Of a stretch of DNA of 64,000 nucleotides, positions 47,238 to 56,797 are shown one piece after another. The notes under the pieces were generated by a model, which saw nothing but the letters and a program-made list of their open reading frames with translations, made no database searches and had not been told where the DNA came from. Each line of letters opens with the position of its first letter. The stretch's first letter is position 1. Origin of the DNA: Chromobacterium rhizoryzae (GTDB lineage: Bacteria > Pseudomonadota > Gammaproteobacteria > Burkholderiales > Chromobacteriaceae); assembly GCF_020544465.1 (NCBI RefSeq), contig NZ_CP066126.1, forward strand, positions 868,001 through 932,000, read 5' to 3'. The position numbers were made by a program, and so were the translations under genes.

Positions 47238-47837
47238 TCAGCTCAGCGGCAGCTTGGCCTTGACCGTGCGCATCATCGCGGGCTGGGCGGCGGCGGCCGG
47301 GTGCAAGCCATCCGGCTGGAACTTGGATAGATCGGCCTCGAATCCGGCCACCAGCAGCGGAACGAAGGACAGGCGCTCGCGCCTGGCCAGGTCGGCGTAG
47401 GCTTTGCGGAACTCGGCGCCGTATTGCGGGCCATAGTTCGGGGGCAGGGCCATGCCCACCAGCACCACCTTGGCCTTGCTTTGTTTGGCCAAGGCGATCA
47501 TCTTGGACAGGTTGCCGCGCATTTGCTCCAGCGGCAGGCCGCGCAGGCCGTCGTTGGCGCCCAATTCCAGCACCACGATGTCCGGGCGATGGCGCGCCAG
47601 CGCGTCCGGCAGGCGGGCCAGGCCGCCGGCGGTGGTTTCGCCGGAAATGCTGGCATTGACGATGCGGTGCTTCGCCCCCATCTCCTTGGCGAGCAGGCTG
47701 ACCCAGCCCTGGCCGGGAGAGAGGCCGTAACCGGCTGACAGACTGTCGCCGAAGACCAGTATCGTCGCGGCGGACGCCGGCAGCATCAGCAGGCACAGGC
47801 CGGCGGAAAGTAGAACTTTGCTTAGTATCGAGCGCAT
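47238..47837 (-). CDS. tesA: TesA-type GDSL esterase/lysophospholipase, periplasmic
   Basis: About 199 aa from ATG 47837 (MRSILSKVLLSAGLCLLMLPASA, a signal peptide). SGNH blocks: LVFGDSLSAGYGL (Ser), SISGETTAGGL, LELGANDGLRG (Asn) and QPDGLHPAAAAQ (Asp/His). It acts as a periplasmic esterase, thioesterase or lysophospholipase. It is divergent, with two bases between start codons, from the ABC ATPase gene: the tesA/ybbA/ybbP arrangement of Gram-negatives. Confidence 0.93.
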   Translation of the reverse strand: MRSILSKVLLSAGLCLLMLPASAATILVFGDSLSAGYGLSPGQGWVSLLAKEMGAKHRIVNASISGETTAGGLARLPDALARHRPDIVVLELGANDGLRGLPLEQMRGNLSKMIALAKQSKAKVVLVGMALPPNYGPQYGAEFRKAYADLARRERLSFVPLLVAGFEADLSKFQPDGLHPAAAAQPAMMRTVKAKLPLS

Positions 47838-47839
47838 AA

Positions 47840-48532
47840 ATGAATCCAATTGAAACCCAGGCGGTGTTGGCGGCCAGCGAGCTGGCCAAGCAGGTGCATT
47901 TCCACGGCGAGCCGCTGAACATCCTGCGCAGCGCCACGCTGACCTTGTATCCGGGCGAGAGCGTGGCCATCGTCGGCGCTTCCGGCTCCGGCAAGTCTAC
48001 CTTGTTGTCCCTGTTGGCGGGGCTGGATCATCCGTCCGGCGGCGAGGTGTCCTTGTTCGGCCAGGCGCTGTCCGGCTTGAGCGAAGACGCGCGCGCGCTG
48101 CTGCGCAGAGACAAGGTGGGGTTCGTGTTCCAGAATTTCCAGCTGATGCCGCAACTGACCGCGCTGGAAAACGTGATGCTGCCGCTGGAGCTGGCCGGCC
48201 GCGCCGACGCGCGCGAAGCGGCGCGGCAGATGCTGGACCGCGTCGGCCTCAGCCATAGGCTGGGCCATTATCCGCGCCATCTGTCCGGCGGCGAACAGCA
48301 GCGGGTGGCCTTGGCGCGCGCCTTCGTCATTCATCCCGGCCTCTTGTTCGCCGACGAACCCACCGGCAATCTGGACCCGCACAGCGGCCGACAGATCATC
48401 GATCTGCTGTTCCAGCTCAACGCCGAACAGGGCACCGCCCTGGTGCTGGTCACCCACGACACCGAGCTGGCCAGCCGCTGCGACGCCATCTACCGGCTGG
48501 TGGAAGGCAAGCTCAACGGGGCGCGCTCATGA
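47840..48532 (+). CDS. ybbA: ABC transporter ATP-binding protein (YbbA/LolD-like)
   Basis: 230 aa. Walker A GASGSGKSTLLS, Q-loop FVFQNFQLMP, signature LSGGEQQRVALARAF, Walker B LLFADEPTGNLDP, and a switch His in VTHDTEL. MacB/LolD-type ATPases drive mechanotransmission or lipoprotein release. It pairs with the 830-aa permease that overlaps its stop. The start at ATG 47840 is only two bases from the divergent tesA start, so their promoters must overlap the opposite coding starts. Confidence 0.92.
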   Translation: MNPIETQAVLAASELAKQVHFHGEPLNILRSATLTLYPGESVAIVGASGSGKSTLLSLLAGLDHPSGGEVSLFGQALSGLSEDARALLRRDKVGFVFQNFQLMPQLTALENVMLPLELAGRADAREAARQMLDRVGLSHRLGHYPRHLSGGEQQRVALARAFVIHPGLLFADEPTGNLDPHSGRQIIDLLFQLNAEQGTALVLVTHDTELASRCDAIYRLVEGKLNGARS

Positions 48533-51021
48533 CTCTGGCCGGCCGCTTGACCCTGGTGTTGCGCTTCATCCGCCGCGAACTGGTGTCCGGCGAACTGACC
48601 ATCCTGGCCCTGGCCCTGGTGGTGGCGGTGATGGCGATGAGCAGCGTGGCCTTTTTCTCCGATCGCGTGGAACGCGCGCTGACCACCCAGGCCACGAAGC
48701 TGCTGGCCGCCGACCTGGTGCTGAACGGCAATCAGCCGGCGCCGGAACCCATCCGCCGCGAGGCGGAAAAGCGCGGTCTGCGGCTGGCCGACAACATCAG
48801 CTTTCCCTCCATGGTGTTTTCCGGCGGTCAGGCGGCTTTGGCCACGTATAAATCGGTCAGCGACAACTACCCCTTGCGCGGCGAAGTCAGCGTGCGCCTG
48901 GCCGACGGCCGCGTGGAAACCGGCAGCTTGCGGCCGACCGCGGGCACCGCCTGGGCCGACGCCCGCCTGATGCGGCGCTTGAAGCTGAAACTGGGCGACA
49001 CCCTGGGCGTGGGCGGCGCGCAACTGCGGCTGGCCGGCGAAATCGTCCGCGAGCCGGACGGCGCGATGGACTTGTACAACTTCGTGCCGCGGCTGATGTT
49101 CAACCGCGCCGACCTGGCCGCCACCGGTCTGATCCAGGAGGGCAGCCGCGCGCGCTGGCGGCTGATGTTCGCCGGCGACGACCGCGGCATCGCCGACTTC
49201 CGTCAGTGGCTGGACAAGGCCAAGCCCAAGGACGCGCGGCTGGAAAACGTCGAGGAGGCGAGGCCGGAAGTGCGCACCGCGCTGGAGCGCGCGCGGCGTT
49301 TCCTGGGCCTGACCGCGATGCTGACCGTGGCGCTGGCGGCGTCGGCGGTGGCGCTGGTGGTCCGCCGCTATCTGGCGCGCCATTGGCAGCAGGTGGCGGT
49401 GCTGCGCTGCCTGGGCCTGACGGCGGGCGAGGTGTGGGGGCTGTTCGTCAGCCTATTCCTCTTGCTGGGCCTGCTGGCCGGCGCCTTGGGCACCGCCGGC
49501 GGCTTCGGCGTGCAGCTGGCCTTGATGCGCTTGGCCAGCGGCTATGTCGGCGAAATACTGCCCGATCCGGGCTGGCTGACCTGGCTGGTGGGGCCGCTGG
49601 CCTCGCTGGTGTTGCTGGCCGGCCTGGCTCTGCCGCCCTTGATGGGCATACGCGACGTGCCGCCGGCCGCGGTGCTGCGCGATGAATTGACGCCGACCCG
49701 CCAGGGCGTGCTGGCGCCCTTGCTGGCCCTGGTGGCCTTGCTGGGCCTGGCCGCCTGGCAGGTGGGCGATCTGGCGGTGGCCGGCTGGCTGCTGGCCGGC
49801 ATGCTGGGCTTCTTCGCCGCCGTGGGCGCGCTGGCGCTGGGCGTGGTCTATCTGATGCGGCGGCTGCCGCGCGGACGCCGGGTGGGCTGGCGCTTCGGCA
49901 TCGCCAATATCGCGCGCCGCCACTGGCTGGCGGTGATCCAGATCGTGTCCTTGTCGGTGGGCCTGATGGCCTTGCTGACGCTGACCATTGTGCGCGACGA
50001 CCTGATCGGCGCCTGGCAGCGCAGCGTGCCGGCGGATGCGCCGAATAAATTCGTCATCAATATCCAGCGCCACCAGCTCGACGGCGTGCGCAACGCCTTC
50101 GCGGTGGAGGGACGCGTGGCGCCGGAGCTGGCGCCCATGGTGCGGGCGCGGCTGATCGCGATCAACGAGCATCCGGTGCGGCCGTCGGCTTACGAGGACG
50201 AACGCGCGCGTCGGCTGGCCGAGCGGGAGTTCAACCTGTCCTGGCGCGACGAATTGCCGCCGGGCAACAAGCTGACGGCGGGCCAGTGGTGGCAGCCTCA
50301 GAAACGGATTCCGCCGCAGTTCTCGGTGGAGCGCGAGCTGGCCGCCATCTTGGGCATCAAGCTGGGGGACACGCTGGTCTTCGATCTGGCCGGCACCGCT
50401 TACCGCGCCAAGGTGAGCAGTTTGCGGGAGGTGCCGTGGGACAGCTTCCGCGTCAATTTCTTCGTGATCGGCACGCCGGGCCAGTTCAGCCAGCAGCCGG
50501 CCAGCTGGATCACCAGCTTCCGGCTGGAGGCGGCGGACGAGGACTTCGTCAACCGCCTGGTGGGCGAGTTTCCCAATCTGACCGTGATCGATGTTGGGGC
50601 GATCCTGAGCGAGGTGAGGGCGATGATGGACAAGCTGTCGCGCGGCATCGAGGCCATGTTCGGCCTGGCCCTGGCCGCCGGCGTGCTGGTGTTGTGGGCG
50701 TCGCTGGCGGCCACTCGCGACGAGAGGCTGTTCGATGTCGGCCTGATGCGGGCGCTGGGGGCGTCGCGGCGGCAGGTGCGCAGCGTGGTGCTGGCGGAGC
50801 TGGCCTGGTTGGGCGCGTTTTCCGGTTTATTGGCGGCCTTGGGCGCCATGGGCATCGGCGCTTTGGCTTCGGTCAAATTGTTCAATCTGCCCTTGGTGTT
50901 CAATCCGTGGCTGTTGCCCGCCGGCGTCGCCAGCGGCGCGCTGGTGGTGGTGGTGGCCGGTTGGCCGCTTGTGGGGCGGGTGACCAGAACGTCGCCGATG
51001 GCGGTGTTGAGAGCGATCTGA
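48529..51021 (+). CDS. ybbP: ABC transporter permease, FtsX-like (YbbP)
   Basis: 830 aa. It has ten predicted helices: one at the start, two FtsX blocks (residues 255-400 and 690-830), and a middle pair, with large periplasmic domains. ATGA overlap with ybbA gives coupled translation. The YbbAP pair may extract lipids or act in envelope stress; TesA next door suggests lipid handling. The role is inferred from context. Confidence 0.9.
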   Translation: MTLAGRLTLVLRFIRRELVSGELTILALALVVAVMAMSSVAFFSDRVERALTTQATKLLAADLVLNGNQPAPEPIRREAEKRGLRLADNISFPSMVFSGGQAALATYKSVSDNYPLRGEVSVRLADGRVETGSLRPTAGTAWADARLMRRLKLKLGDTLGVGGAQLRLAGEIVREPDGAMDLYNFVPRLMFNRADLAATGLIQEGSRARWRLMFAGDDRGIADFRQWLDKAKPKDARLENVEEARPEVRTALERARRFLGLTAMLTVALAASAVALVVRRYLARHWQQVAVLRCLGLTAGEVWGLFVSLFLLLGLLAGALGTAGGFGVQLALMRLASGYVGEILPDPGWLTWLVGPLASLVLLAGLALPPLMGIRDVPPAAVLRDELTPTRQGVLAPLLALVALLGLAAWQVGDLAVAGWLLAGMLGFFAAVGALALGVVYLMRRLPRGRRVGWRFGIANIARRHWLAVIQIVSLSVGLMALLTLTIVRDDLIGAWQRSVPADAPNKFVINIQRHQLDGVRNAFAVEGRVAPELAPMVRARLIAINEHPVRPSAYEDERARRLAEREFNLSWRDELPPGNKLTAGQWWQPQKRIPPQFSVERELAAILGIKLGDTLVFDLAGTAYRAKVSSLREVPWDSFRVNFFVIGTPGQFSQQPASWITSFRLEAADEDFVNRLVGEFPNLTVIDVGAILSEVRAMMDKLSRGIEAMFGLALAAGVLVLWASLAATRDERLFDVGLMRALGASRRQVRSVVLAELAWLGAFSGLLAALGAMGIGALASVKLFNLPLVFNPWLLPAGVASGALVVVVAGWPLVGRVTRTSPMAVLRAI

Positions 51022-51073
51022 GTGTAGTGGTCAAAGCTGAGAATCAAGCGGGAGCAAGCCCGCAAGGAGACGC

Positions 51074-51601
51074 ATGATGGATGCGATAGTACAGGCGGCA
51101 ATGGCCAAGTGGCCGAACGTGCCCGCCGTGTTCGGCTGGCTGCGGCTGGATGCGCGCGGCCAGTGGTGGATCAAGGACGAACGCCTGCAGCACGAGGCGA
51201 TGGTGGAGTTTTTCGGCCGCAATTACAGCCGCGACGGGCTGGGGCGCTGTTATGTGCAGAACGGGCCGCAGAAAGTCTATGTGACGCTGGACGCCGCGCC
51301 GCTGGTGGCGCGGCGCACTCCGTCGGGCTGGCGCACGCTGCCCTACGACGACGACGTGCCGGCGCGCTCCGCCTGGCTGACGCCGGAGGGCATGTTGCTG
51401 ATCGAGATCGGCGGCGAGCTGGCGGCGGTGGACGACCGCGACCTGGCCGCGGTGCTGGAAGAAGGGGCGCCGGGCTGGGACGGCGACATGGACTCGCTGC
51501 CGGACCGGCTGGCCTTGGGCAAGAGCGCCATTCCGCTGGGCAAGGAGAGCCTGCCGGACTTGTGGCGGCGTTACGGCATTGTCGGCCGGCCCAAGGGCTG
51601 A
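51074..51601 (+). CDS. Conserved protein of unknown function, 175 aa
   Basis: Soluble, Trp-rich protein: QAAMAKWPNVPAVFGWLRLDARGQWWIKDERLQH, NYSRDGLGRCYVQNGPQKVYVTLDAAP. The pattern is conserved among betaproteobacteria (often labelled DUF2946 in my memory, not certain). No signal peptide or membrane helix. AAGGAGACGC precedes ATG 51074. It lies after ybbP with 52 bases between and ends at a strong terminator. Confidence 0.75.
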   Translation: MMDAIVQAAMAKWPNVPAVFGWLRLDARGQWWIKDERLQHEAMVEFFGRNYSRDGLGRCYVQNGPQKVYVTLDAAPLVARRTPSGWRTLPYDDDVPARSAWLTPEGMLLIEIGGELAAVDDRDLAAVLEEGAPGWDGDMDSLPDRLALGKSAIPLGKESLPDLWRRYGIVGRPKG

Positions 51602-51616
51602 GCCGTTTCACCTCCA

Positions 51617-51648
51617 AACAAAACCCCGGGCAAGCCCGGGGTTTTGTT
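51617..51648 (+). terminator. Rho-independent terminator after the 175-aa gene
   Basis: aacaaaaccccggg and cccggggttttgtt form a 14-bp stem with a four-base loop and a T-rich tail. It can act on both strands. Confidence 0.92.
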
Positions 51649-51662
51649 TGGTCCGCGGATGG

Positions 51663-51814
51663 CTTAGAACCGGTTTACGATCTCGCGAGCAAGGGCGAGA
51701 CAAGGCGAAAACGGCTGAAAAAGCGGAGTGTACACACGGTACATGAGCATTTTGAAGCCGTACTCACCGTGTAACGCTCCACGACGCGTAGCAGATCGTA
51801 AGCAGGTTCTTAGA
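51663..51814. repeat. Dispersed inverted-repeat element, copy 2 (after an MFS gene)
   Basis: About 152 bp, sharing with copy 1 the core gcgagacaaggcgaaaac, gaaaaagcgga and acatgagcattttga. Its ends pair with each other (AGAACCGGTTTACGATCT; right, reverse-complemented, AGAACCTGCTTACGATCT) but differ from copy 1. It contains the TAA stop of the MFS gene at 51810-51812. Confidence 0.8.
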
Positions 51815-53081
51815 GCGGACGCGACTCCACCTGCACCAGACGCTTGCGTCCGGCCAGCATGCCCATGGCGAAGGTGGCGGCGGAGATCAGCGAGAACAAC
51901 AGGCCCAGCGGCCACAGCGCGTGGGTCTGGTCGCGGATCAGGCCCACGCTGAGCGGGCCGAGCGAGGCCAGCGCGTAGCCGACGCCCTGAGCCATGCCGG
52001 ACAAATGGGCGGCGACATGGGGGTCCGGCGAGCGCAGCGCCAGCAGGCTCAGCGCCATGCTGAACAGGCCGCCCTGGCCCAGGCCCAGCAAGACCGCCCA
52101 GAGCAGCAGGCTGTCGGTGGGAGCGAACAACATGCCCAACAGGCCGCTGATCACCAGCGCCACGGTGGCGGCGATCGGCGGCCGCTGGTCGCGGCAGCGC
52201 TGTCCCAGGGCCGGCACCAGCAGCGAGGACAGTACCTGCACCATGATGGAGATGGACAGCAGCAGGCCGGCGTGCAGCGCGGTCTCGCCGCGGTCAATCA
52301 GAATGGACGGCAGCCAGCCGAACACGATGTAGGCCATCGAGGACTGCAGGCCCATGAACAAAGTCACCTGCCAGGCCAGAGGGTCGCGCAGCAGGCCGCG
52401 CACCAGCCATTGGCCGTGGTGGGACGTCTGCCGGCTCCGCGTCTGCGGCCACCACACCAGCAGCGCCAGCAGCGCCGGGCTCGCCCAGATCGCCAGCGCG
52501 CCCTGCCAGTTGTTCCCCATCCAGCGCATCGCCGGCACGGTCAGGCCGGCGGCCAGCGCCGCGCCCAGGCACAGCGCCATGGTGTAGACGCCGGTCATCA
52601 GGCTGACTTGGGCGGGGAAGTCGCGCTTGACGATGCCGGGCAGCAGCACGCCGATGATGCCTATGCTGGCGCCGGCCAGCGCCGAGCCGGCGAACAGGCC
52701 GAATTGGCCGAACTGGGTGCGCAGCAAGATGCCCAGCGCCAGGGTCACCAGAATCAGCGCGATGGTCTTTTCACTGCCCCAGAGGCGGGCCAGCCGCGGC
52801 GCCAGCGGGCCGAACACGCCTAGGCAAGCGACTGGCAGCGTGGTGAGCAGGCCGGCCATCAGGCCGCTGAGCCCGCGGCTGGCGGCGACGTCGTGCAGCA
52901 CCGGGGACAGGCTGGACAGCGCCGGCCGCAGATTGACGCCGACCAGGATCAGGCCCAGCAGCAAGAGCCAGGGACGGTGCAGCGCGGGGCGCTGGCTTTG
53001 CACGCCGGCGTCGTCGATCTCGGCGTCGATCAGCGTGTCTTCAACCGGCAGATGATCCGGCATGGATTTGGGTGTGGACAT
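51810..53081 (-). CDS. MFS transporter, CynX/NimT-like
   Basis: 423 aa, 12 helices. Starting after a charged N-terminal tail (to about residue 30), the first helix carries LLLLGLILVGVNLRPALSSLSPVL, the hallmark of the CynX/NimT (cyanate/nitroimidazole-type) MFS branch. The substrate is unknown. A GntR/FCD regulator gene lies 71 bases upstream in the same direction and may control it. Its stop codon lies within a repeat element. Confidence 0.85.
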   Translation of the reverse strand: MSTPKSMPDHLPVEDTLIDAEIDDAGVQSQRPALHRPWLLLLGLILVGVNLRPALSSLSPVLHDVAASRGLSGLMAGLLTTLPVACLGVFGPLAPRLARLWGSEKTIALILVTLALGILLRTQFGQFGLFAGSALAGASIGIIGVLLPGIVKRDFPAQVSLMTGVYTMALCLGAALAAGLTVPAMRWMGNNWQGALAIWASPALLALLVWWPQTRSRQTSHHGQWLVRGLLRDPLAWQVTLFMGLQSSMAYIVFGWLPSILIDRGETALHAGLLLSISIMVQVLSSLLVPALGQRCRDQRPPIAATVALVISGLLGMLFAPTDSLLLWAVLLGLGQGGLFSMALSLLALRSPDPHVAAHLSGMAQGVGYALASLGPLSVGLIRDQTHALWPLGLLFSLISAATFAMGMLAGRKRLVQVESRPL

Positions 53082-53152
53082 GGGTTTTCCTTCTGCGCTT
53101 TTGTTGTTGTCGGAGCCGGCTCCCCGCGCCTGGGGGCCGGCTCAAATCGGGC

Positions 53153-53851
53153 TTAATCCGTGGTGGAGCGATTCAGCAAGCGGTCCAGCGCCTCCAGCAA
53201 GGGGCGGGTGATGGCGGCGGCGGCGCGCGCCGCCTCGTCCGGCCGGCGCTGGCGTATGGCTTCGTAAATGGCCTGGTGGGCGGCGAGGTCCGGGTCCGGC
53301 AAGGCCTCGTCCAGGATGGATTGCTGCACGTGCTGGCGCACCGCGCGCGAAAAATAGGCGTAGAGCTCGGCCAAAGCCTGGTTGCCGCTGGCGTTGGCGA
53401 TGGCGAGATGAAATTCCAGATCCCGCTCGATGAAGTCCTCCAGCGGCTCCTGCGGCAGGCGTTCGCCGCGCCGCGCCAGCGCGTCCGCTATCGCGCTGAG
53501 ATCCGCTTCCGGGCAGCGGCCGGCCGCCAGCCGCGCCGCGCTTTCCTCCAGCATGCAGCGCACTTCCAAGTGCTCGCGCAGGCTGGCGCGGCTGATGGCG
53601 CGCATCGCCTCGCCGGGGTTGACCGTGGCGCGCACATAGCTGCCGTCGCCCTGGCGCACCTCCAGCAGGCCGGCGTAGAGCAGCACCCGCACCGCCTCGC
53701 GCACCGTGTTGCGGCTGACGCCCAGCTGCTCCGCCAGTTCCGGTTCGGTGGGAATGCGAGCGCCTATCGGCCAGTCGCCGTCCGCCAGACGTTTGGCGAT
53801 GTTTTCCACGGCGATGTCGACCAGCGAGCGTTTATAGGGCAGCGCCGGCAT
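53153..53851 (-). CDS. GntR/FadR-type transcriptional regulator (FCD)
   Basis: 232 aa. An N-terminal winged helix (ARIPTEPELAEQLGVSRNTVREAVRVLLYAGLLEVRQGDGSYVR) and an all-helical FCD effector domain (residues 95-220, with EEFI-type residues REHLEVRCMLEESAARL, DLEFHLAIANASGN). Metal-binding FCD proteins sense small carboxylic acids. Its neighbour is a CynX-like transporter, probably its target. The effector is not known. Confidence 0.9.
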   Translation of the reverse strand: MPALPYKRSLVDIAVENIAKRLADGDWPIGARIPTEPELAEQLGVSRNTVREAVRVLLYAGLLEVRQGDGSYVRATVNPGEAMRAISRASLREHLEVRCMLEESAARLAAGRCPEADLSAIADALARRGERLPQEPLEDFIERDLEFHLAIANASGNQALAELYAYFSRAVRQHVQQSILDEALPDPDLAAHQAIYEAIRQRRPDEAARAAAAITRPLLEALDRLLNRSTTD

Positions 53852-53943
53852 GCGGCCTCCTTATTCATCCAATCATCCGATGAATTTTAACGAGACAATA
53901 CGGCGCAGGCAATGCTAGATGAAAAACAAATAGCAAATATCAA

Positions 53944-55491
53944 TCATGCATAAGTGGAGATGCCATTGCCGCTGTTGCCGTTGCCGGACAGGCCCAGGCC
54001 GTTGTTCAGAATCTGGGAATTGACCGCATAGGGCGCGCCCAGAGAGTAAACCATCGCGTACAGCGATAGCGCGCTGATCTGCTGCGCGCTCAGCTGGATG
54101 GTGCCGGACTGGTTGCCGGTCAAGGAGGCGAGGTTGGCGGGGACGGTATTGGACGTCGGGGTGGCCGACTGACGCAGCTGCAGGCTGAATTGCATTTTCT
54201 GCAAGGCGGTTAGGGTTTGCGGAATGGTGCCGTTGCCATAGGAGGCGTAGCTGTTGGCCAGCCAGTTCAGCGCTCGGGCGGCGGTGTAGAGCAGATTGGC
54301 CACGCCCTGGGAGTCGCCGCTGTAAGCGCTTTGCAGGCTGTTGTTGCTCAGGCTGAGGCTGCCCATCTGGCCGAACTGCTGCGGATATTGAAAATTGAGG
54401 CCGATCTGGTTCAGCTTGACCAGCAGCGAGCTGCCGTTGCTGTAACTGGCGCCGGCCTGCTGGTTCATGCTGTTGGCCAATTGCTTGGCGATGGGGTCGC
54501 GGCTGAGCAGGCCGCCGCTGACCAGCAGCGCGTTCAGGCTGCCTTGCAGGGTGTTGAAGGCGTCGGCCAGCGATTGCGCCTGCCCGTTGAGGCCGTTCAG
54601 ATCCAGCTTGACCGAGATATTGGTGCTGCCGGTGGACAGCAAGTCCATGGATACCGAGGCACCCAGCGAGATGCCGCTATTGCCGGCGTTGGAGCCGGAG
54701 GCGCCGTTGATCAGGTAGTTGGCGTTTTGCGCGGCCTGGGTCTGGGTCAGATTCTGCCCGCTGCCCACCGCCTGGGTCTGGTCGAAAGCCAAGCGCGACA
54801 AGCCGTTCTGATCCGTATTGTTGCCGTCGTTGTCGCTGACCAGGATCTGGAAATTGTTGCTGGCGCCGGTCTGGGCGGCGCTGATCTGCAATTGATAATT
54901 GCCGGAGGCGTTCTGCACGATATTGGCCACCATGCCGACGCCGGAGCCGTTGATGGCGGTGGCGATGCTGGACAGCGTGCCGTTGCTGATGGAGAGCGTG
55001 GCCGAGCTGCCGCTGGGCGTGAAGCTGCTGGCCGAGGTGGACGATGTGTAGGCGTAGCTGCCGGTCTTGATGGTCAGGCTGCCGCTGCCCACCGCGGTGC
55101 TGCTGGTGTCCGGCAGCGTGAAGGCGGTGACCGCGCTGTGAGCCTGGGCCAGTTGCGAGACGGATATGCTGTAATTGCCGTTTTGCGCGCCGGCGGCGGT
55201 GGAGACGCTGGCCACCGACGGATTGCTGCTGCTGCCGCTGATGGAGTTGTTGACCGCGTACGGGGAATAGATCTGTTGCAGGCTGTCTTGGAAGATGTTC
55301 AGGCTGGACAGCAATTGGCCCAGCCCGGAAATCAGCACCACATTGGGATCGGTGCCGGCGCTTGGCGAGCTGTTGCTGCTCCGGATCAGCGGCACAATGG
55401 GCGAGGAGCCCAATAAACCGCTCAAGAGTTGGTTGTTATTGCCGAAAAGCGATAACAGCGGATTGTAATTTCCAAGGATATTGTTTGCCAT
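53944..55491 (-). CDS. Orphan FliD-like flagellar cap protein
   Basis: 515 aa, Ser/Asn/Gly-rich, without cysteine. A FliD pattern is visible: ASVSTAAGAQNGNYSISVSQLAQAHS (FliD N-terminal domain), the middle strand region, and ISLGASVSMDLLSTGSTNISVKLD followed by helices in the C-terminal half. FliD caps the flagellar filament and can act as an adhesin. No other flagellar gene lies near, and the usual start (MATI...) is replaced by a long unusual N terminus (MANNILGNYNPLL). It may be a variant cap or a surface protein; function is open. Confidence 0.7.
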   Translation of the reverse strand: MANNILGNYNPLLSLFGNNNQLLSGLLGSSPIVPLIRSSNSSPSAGTDPNVVLISGLGQLLSSLNIFQDSLQQIYSPYAVNNSISGSSSNPSVASVSTAAGAQNGNYSISVSQLAQAHSAVTAFTLPDTSSTAVGSGSLTIKTGSYAYTSSTSASSFTPSGSSATLSISNGTLSSIATAINGSGVGMVANIVQNASGNYQLQISAAQTGASNNFQILVSDNDGNNTDQNGLSRLAFDQTQAVGSGQNLTQTQAAQNANYLINGASGSNAGNSGISLGASVSMDLLSTGSTNISVKLDLNGLNGQAQSLADAFNTLQGSLNALLVSGGLLSRDPIAKQLANSMNQQAGASYSNGSSLLVKLNQIGLNFQYPQQFGQMGSLSLSNNSLQSAYSGDSQGVANLLYTAARALNWLANSYASYGNGTIPQTLTALQKMQFSLQLRQSATPTSNTVPANLASLTGNQSGTIQLSAQQISALSLYAMVYSLGAPYAVNSQILNNGLGLSGNGNSGNGISTYA

Positions 55492-55595
55492 GGCTCACCC
55501 GCAGAATCCCTGTTGCCACATCTCAGTGTAGGCGAAAAATCAGGGACTTGCCGGCGAGCGGGCTGTCCCGGCGGACAGGCCGCCGGGGAGGGGGC

Positions 55596-55859
55596 TTACT
55601 TGGCCGGAGCCGCGTCCTTCACGCATTTCTTCACGAAGCTGGCCTTGGCCGCGCCGGCGAGTTTCTTGTCGGCGGCTTTGACGTCGCAGGCTTTCTGGGC
55701 GTTGGCCGCGGCGCTGTCTTTCTCGCATTTCTTCAGGAAGCTGCTTTTGGCGGCGCCGGCCAGTTTCTTCTCGGCGGCTTTGGCGTCGCAGGCGGCGTCA
55801 GCCAGCGCCAGGTTGGCGGAAGTCAGGGCCAGAACAGCGATCATCAGGTATTTGCGCAT
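55596..55859 (-). CDS. PsiF-repeat secreted protein
   Basis: 87 aa. A signal peptide (MRKYLMIAVLALTSANLALA) is followed by two PsiF repeats: CDAKAAEKKLAGAAKSSFLKKC and CDVKAADKKLAGAAKASFVKKC, each with a pair of cysteines. PsiF is phosphate-starvation inducible in E. coli; the role is unknown. AAGGATGAATC precedes the ATG. No Pho box is recognised. Confidence 0.9.
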   Translation of the reverse strand: MRKYLMIAVLALTSANLALADAACDAKAAEKKLAGAAKSSFLKKCEKDSAAANAQKACDVKAADKKLAGAAKASFVKKCVKDAAPAK

Positions 55860-56028
55860 GATTCATCCTTGGTAGCACAGGTTGTCGGGCCCATGACGGG
55901 CGAGAAAAACGATACTCCAAGTTATAGCGCATGAACACTGCGTTTTGTTGACGTCATGTAACGGTTTGCATCGATAGATGTCAGCATTGTCAGTAAACGC
56001 GGCCGGATTCGCGGCCTCTTAAGAACCG

Positions 56029-56126
56029 CTAAGAGAGCCTCTTGGGGAAGCTGAGCCAAGGCGCGCCGACGCAGGCAGCGCCCGTCGGGCGCAAGGCAGG
56101 TCAGGAATTTTGCGAGCGCGTCTTAG
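56029..56126. repeat. Second repeat type, ending in the modB stop codon
   Basis: A roughly 98-bp GC-rich repeat-like block read on the minus strand from CTAAGA (at 56126) to CTTAG (at 56029), with an inner palindrome gcgcccgtcgggcgc and short pairing ends. It supplies the TAA stop of modB (56123-56125). It differs from the 150-bp element but shares the stop-codon location. Confidence 0.5.
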
Positions 56127-56797
56127 TCGTAGCGGCGCTGGCGCGCGTTGAGGCGGTAGACCAGGGCGAGGGTGGAGAAGGCGAACAGCACCAGCAGCAG
56201 GCCCAGACGGTGGGCGCTGGCGTAGTCGGCCTGTTCCACGTGGTTGTACAGCGCGATGGAAATGACCCGGGTTTCCCCTTCGATATTGCCGCCTATCATC
56301 AGCACCACGCCGAATTCGCCCACGGTGTGGGCGAAGCCCATGCTGGCGGCGGCCAGCACGCCGGAGCGGCAGCTGGGCAGGATGACGCGGGTCAGCCGCT
56401 GCCAGCGGTTGGCGCCCAAGACCATCGCGGTTTCGATTTCCTCGCGCCGCACCGCGTTGAAGCTGACGATCAGCGGTTGCAGCACAAAGGGCAAGGAGTA
56501 CAGCACCGAGGCGATGATCAGCCCTTGAAAAGTGAAGGCGAGGCCGGGCCAGCCCAACCAGGCGGTCAGCTGGCCGATGGGGCCGTGCGGGCCGAAGGCG
56601 ACCAGCAGATAGAAGCCCAGCACCGTGGGCGGCAGCACCAGCGGCAGCGTCGCGCCGGCCTCTATCACCGGCTTGAGGCGCGAACGCGTGCGCGACAGCC
56701 ACCAGCCCAGCGGCACGCACAGCAGGAGCAGGATCAGGGTGCTGATGGCGGCCAGCCGCAGCGTCAGCGCGATGGCCGCCCATTCGGAAGCCATCAT
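56123..56797 (-). CDS. modB: ModB, molybdate ABC transporter permease
   Basis: 224 aa. About five helices with the binding-protein-dependent permease loop in ANRWQRLTRVILPSCRSGVLAAASMGFAHTVGEFGVVLMIGG (EAA motif region). ModA precedes it with a four-base overlap. In most organisms modC, the ATPase, follows; here a repeat and then the PsiF gene follow, so modC is missing next to it. The stop TAA is within a CTAAGA repeat end. Confidence 0.93.
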   Translation of the reverse strand: MMASEWAAIALTLRLAAISTLILLLLCVPLGWWLSRTRSRLKPVIEAGATLPLVLPPTVLGFYLLVAFGPHGPIGQLTAWLGWPGLAFTFQGLIIASVLYSLPFVLQPLIVSFNAVRREEIETAMVLGANRWQRLTRVILPSCRSGVLAAASMGFAHTVGEFGVVLMIGGNIEGETRVISIALYNHVEQADYASAHRLGLLLVLFAFSTLALVYRLNARQRRYD

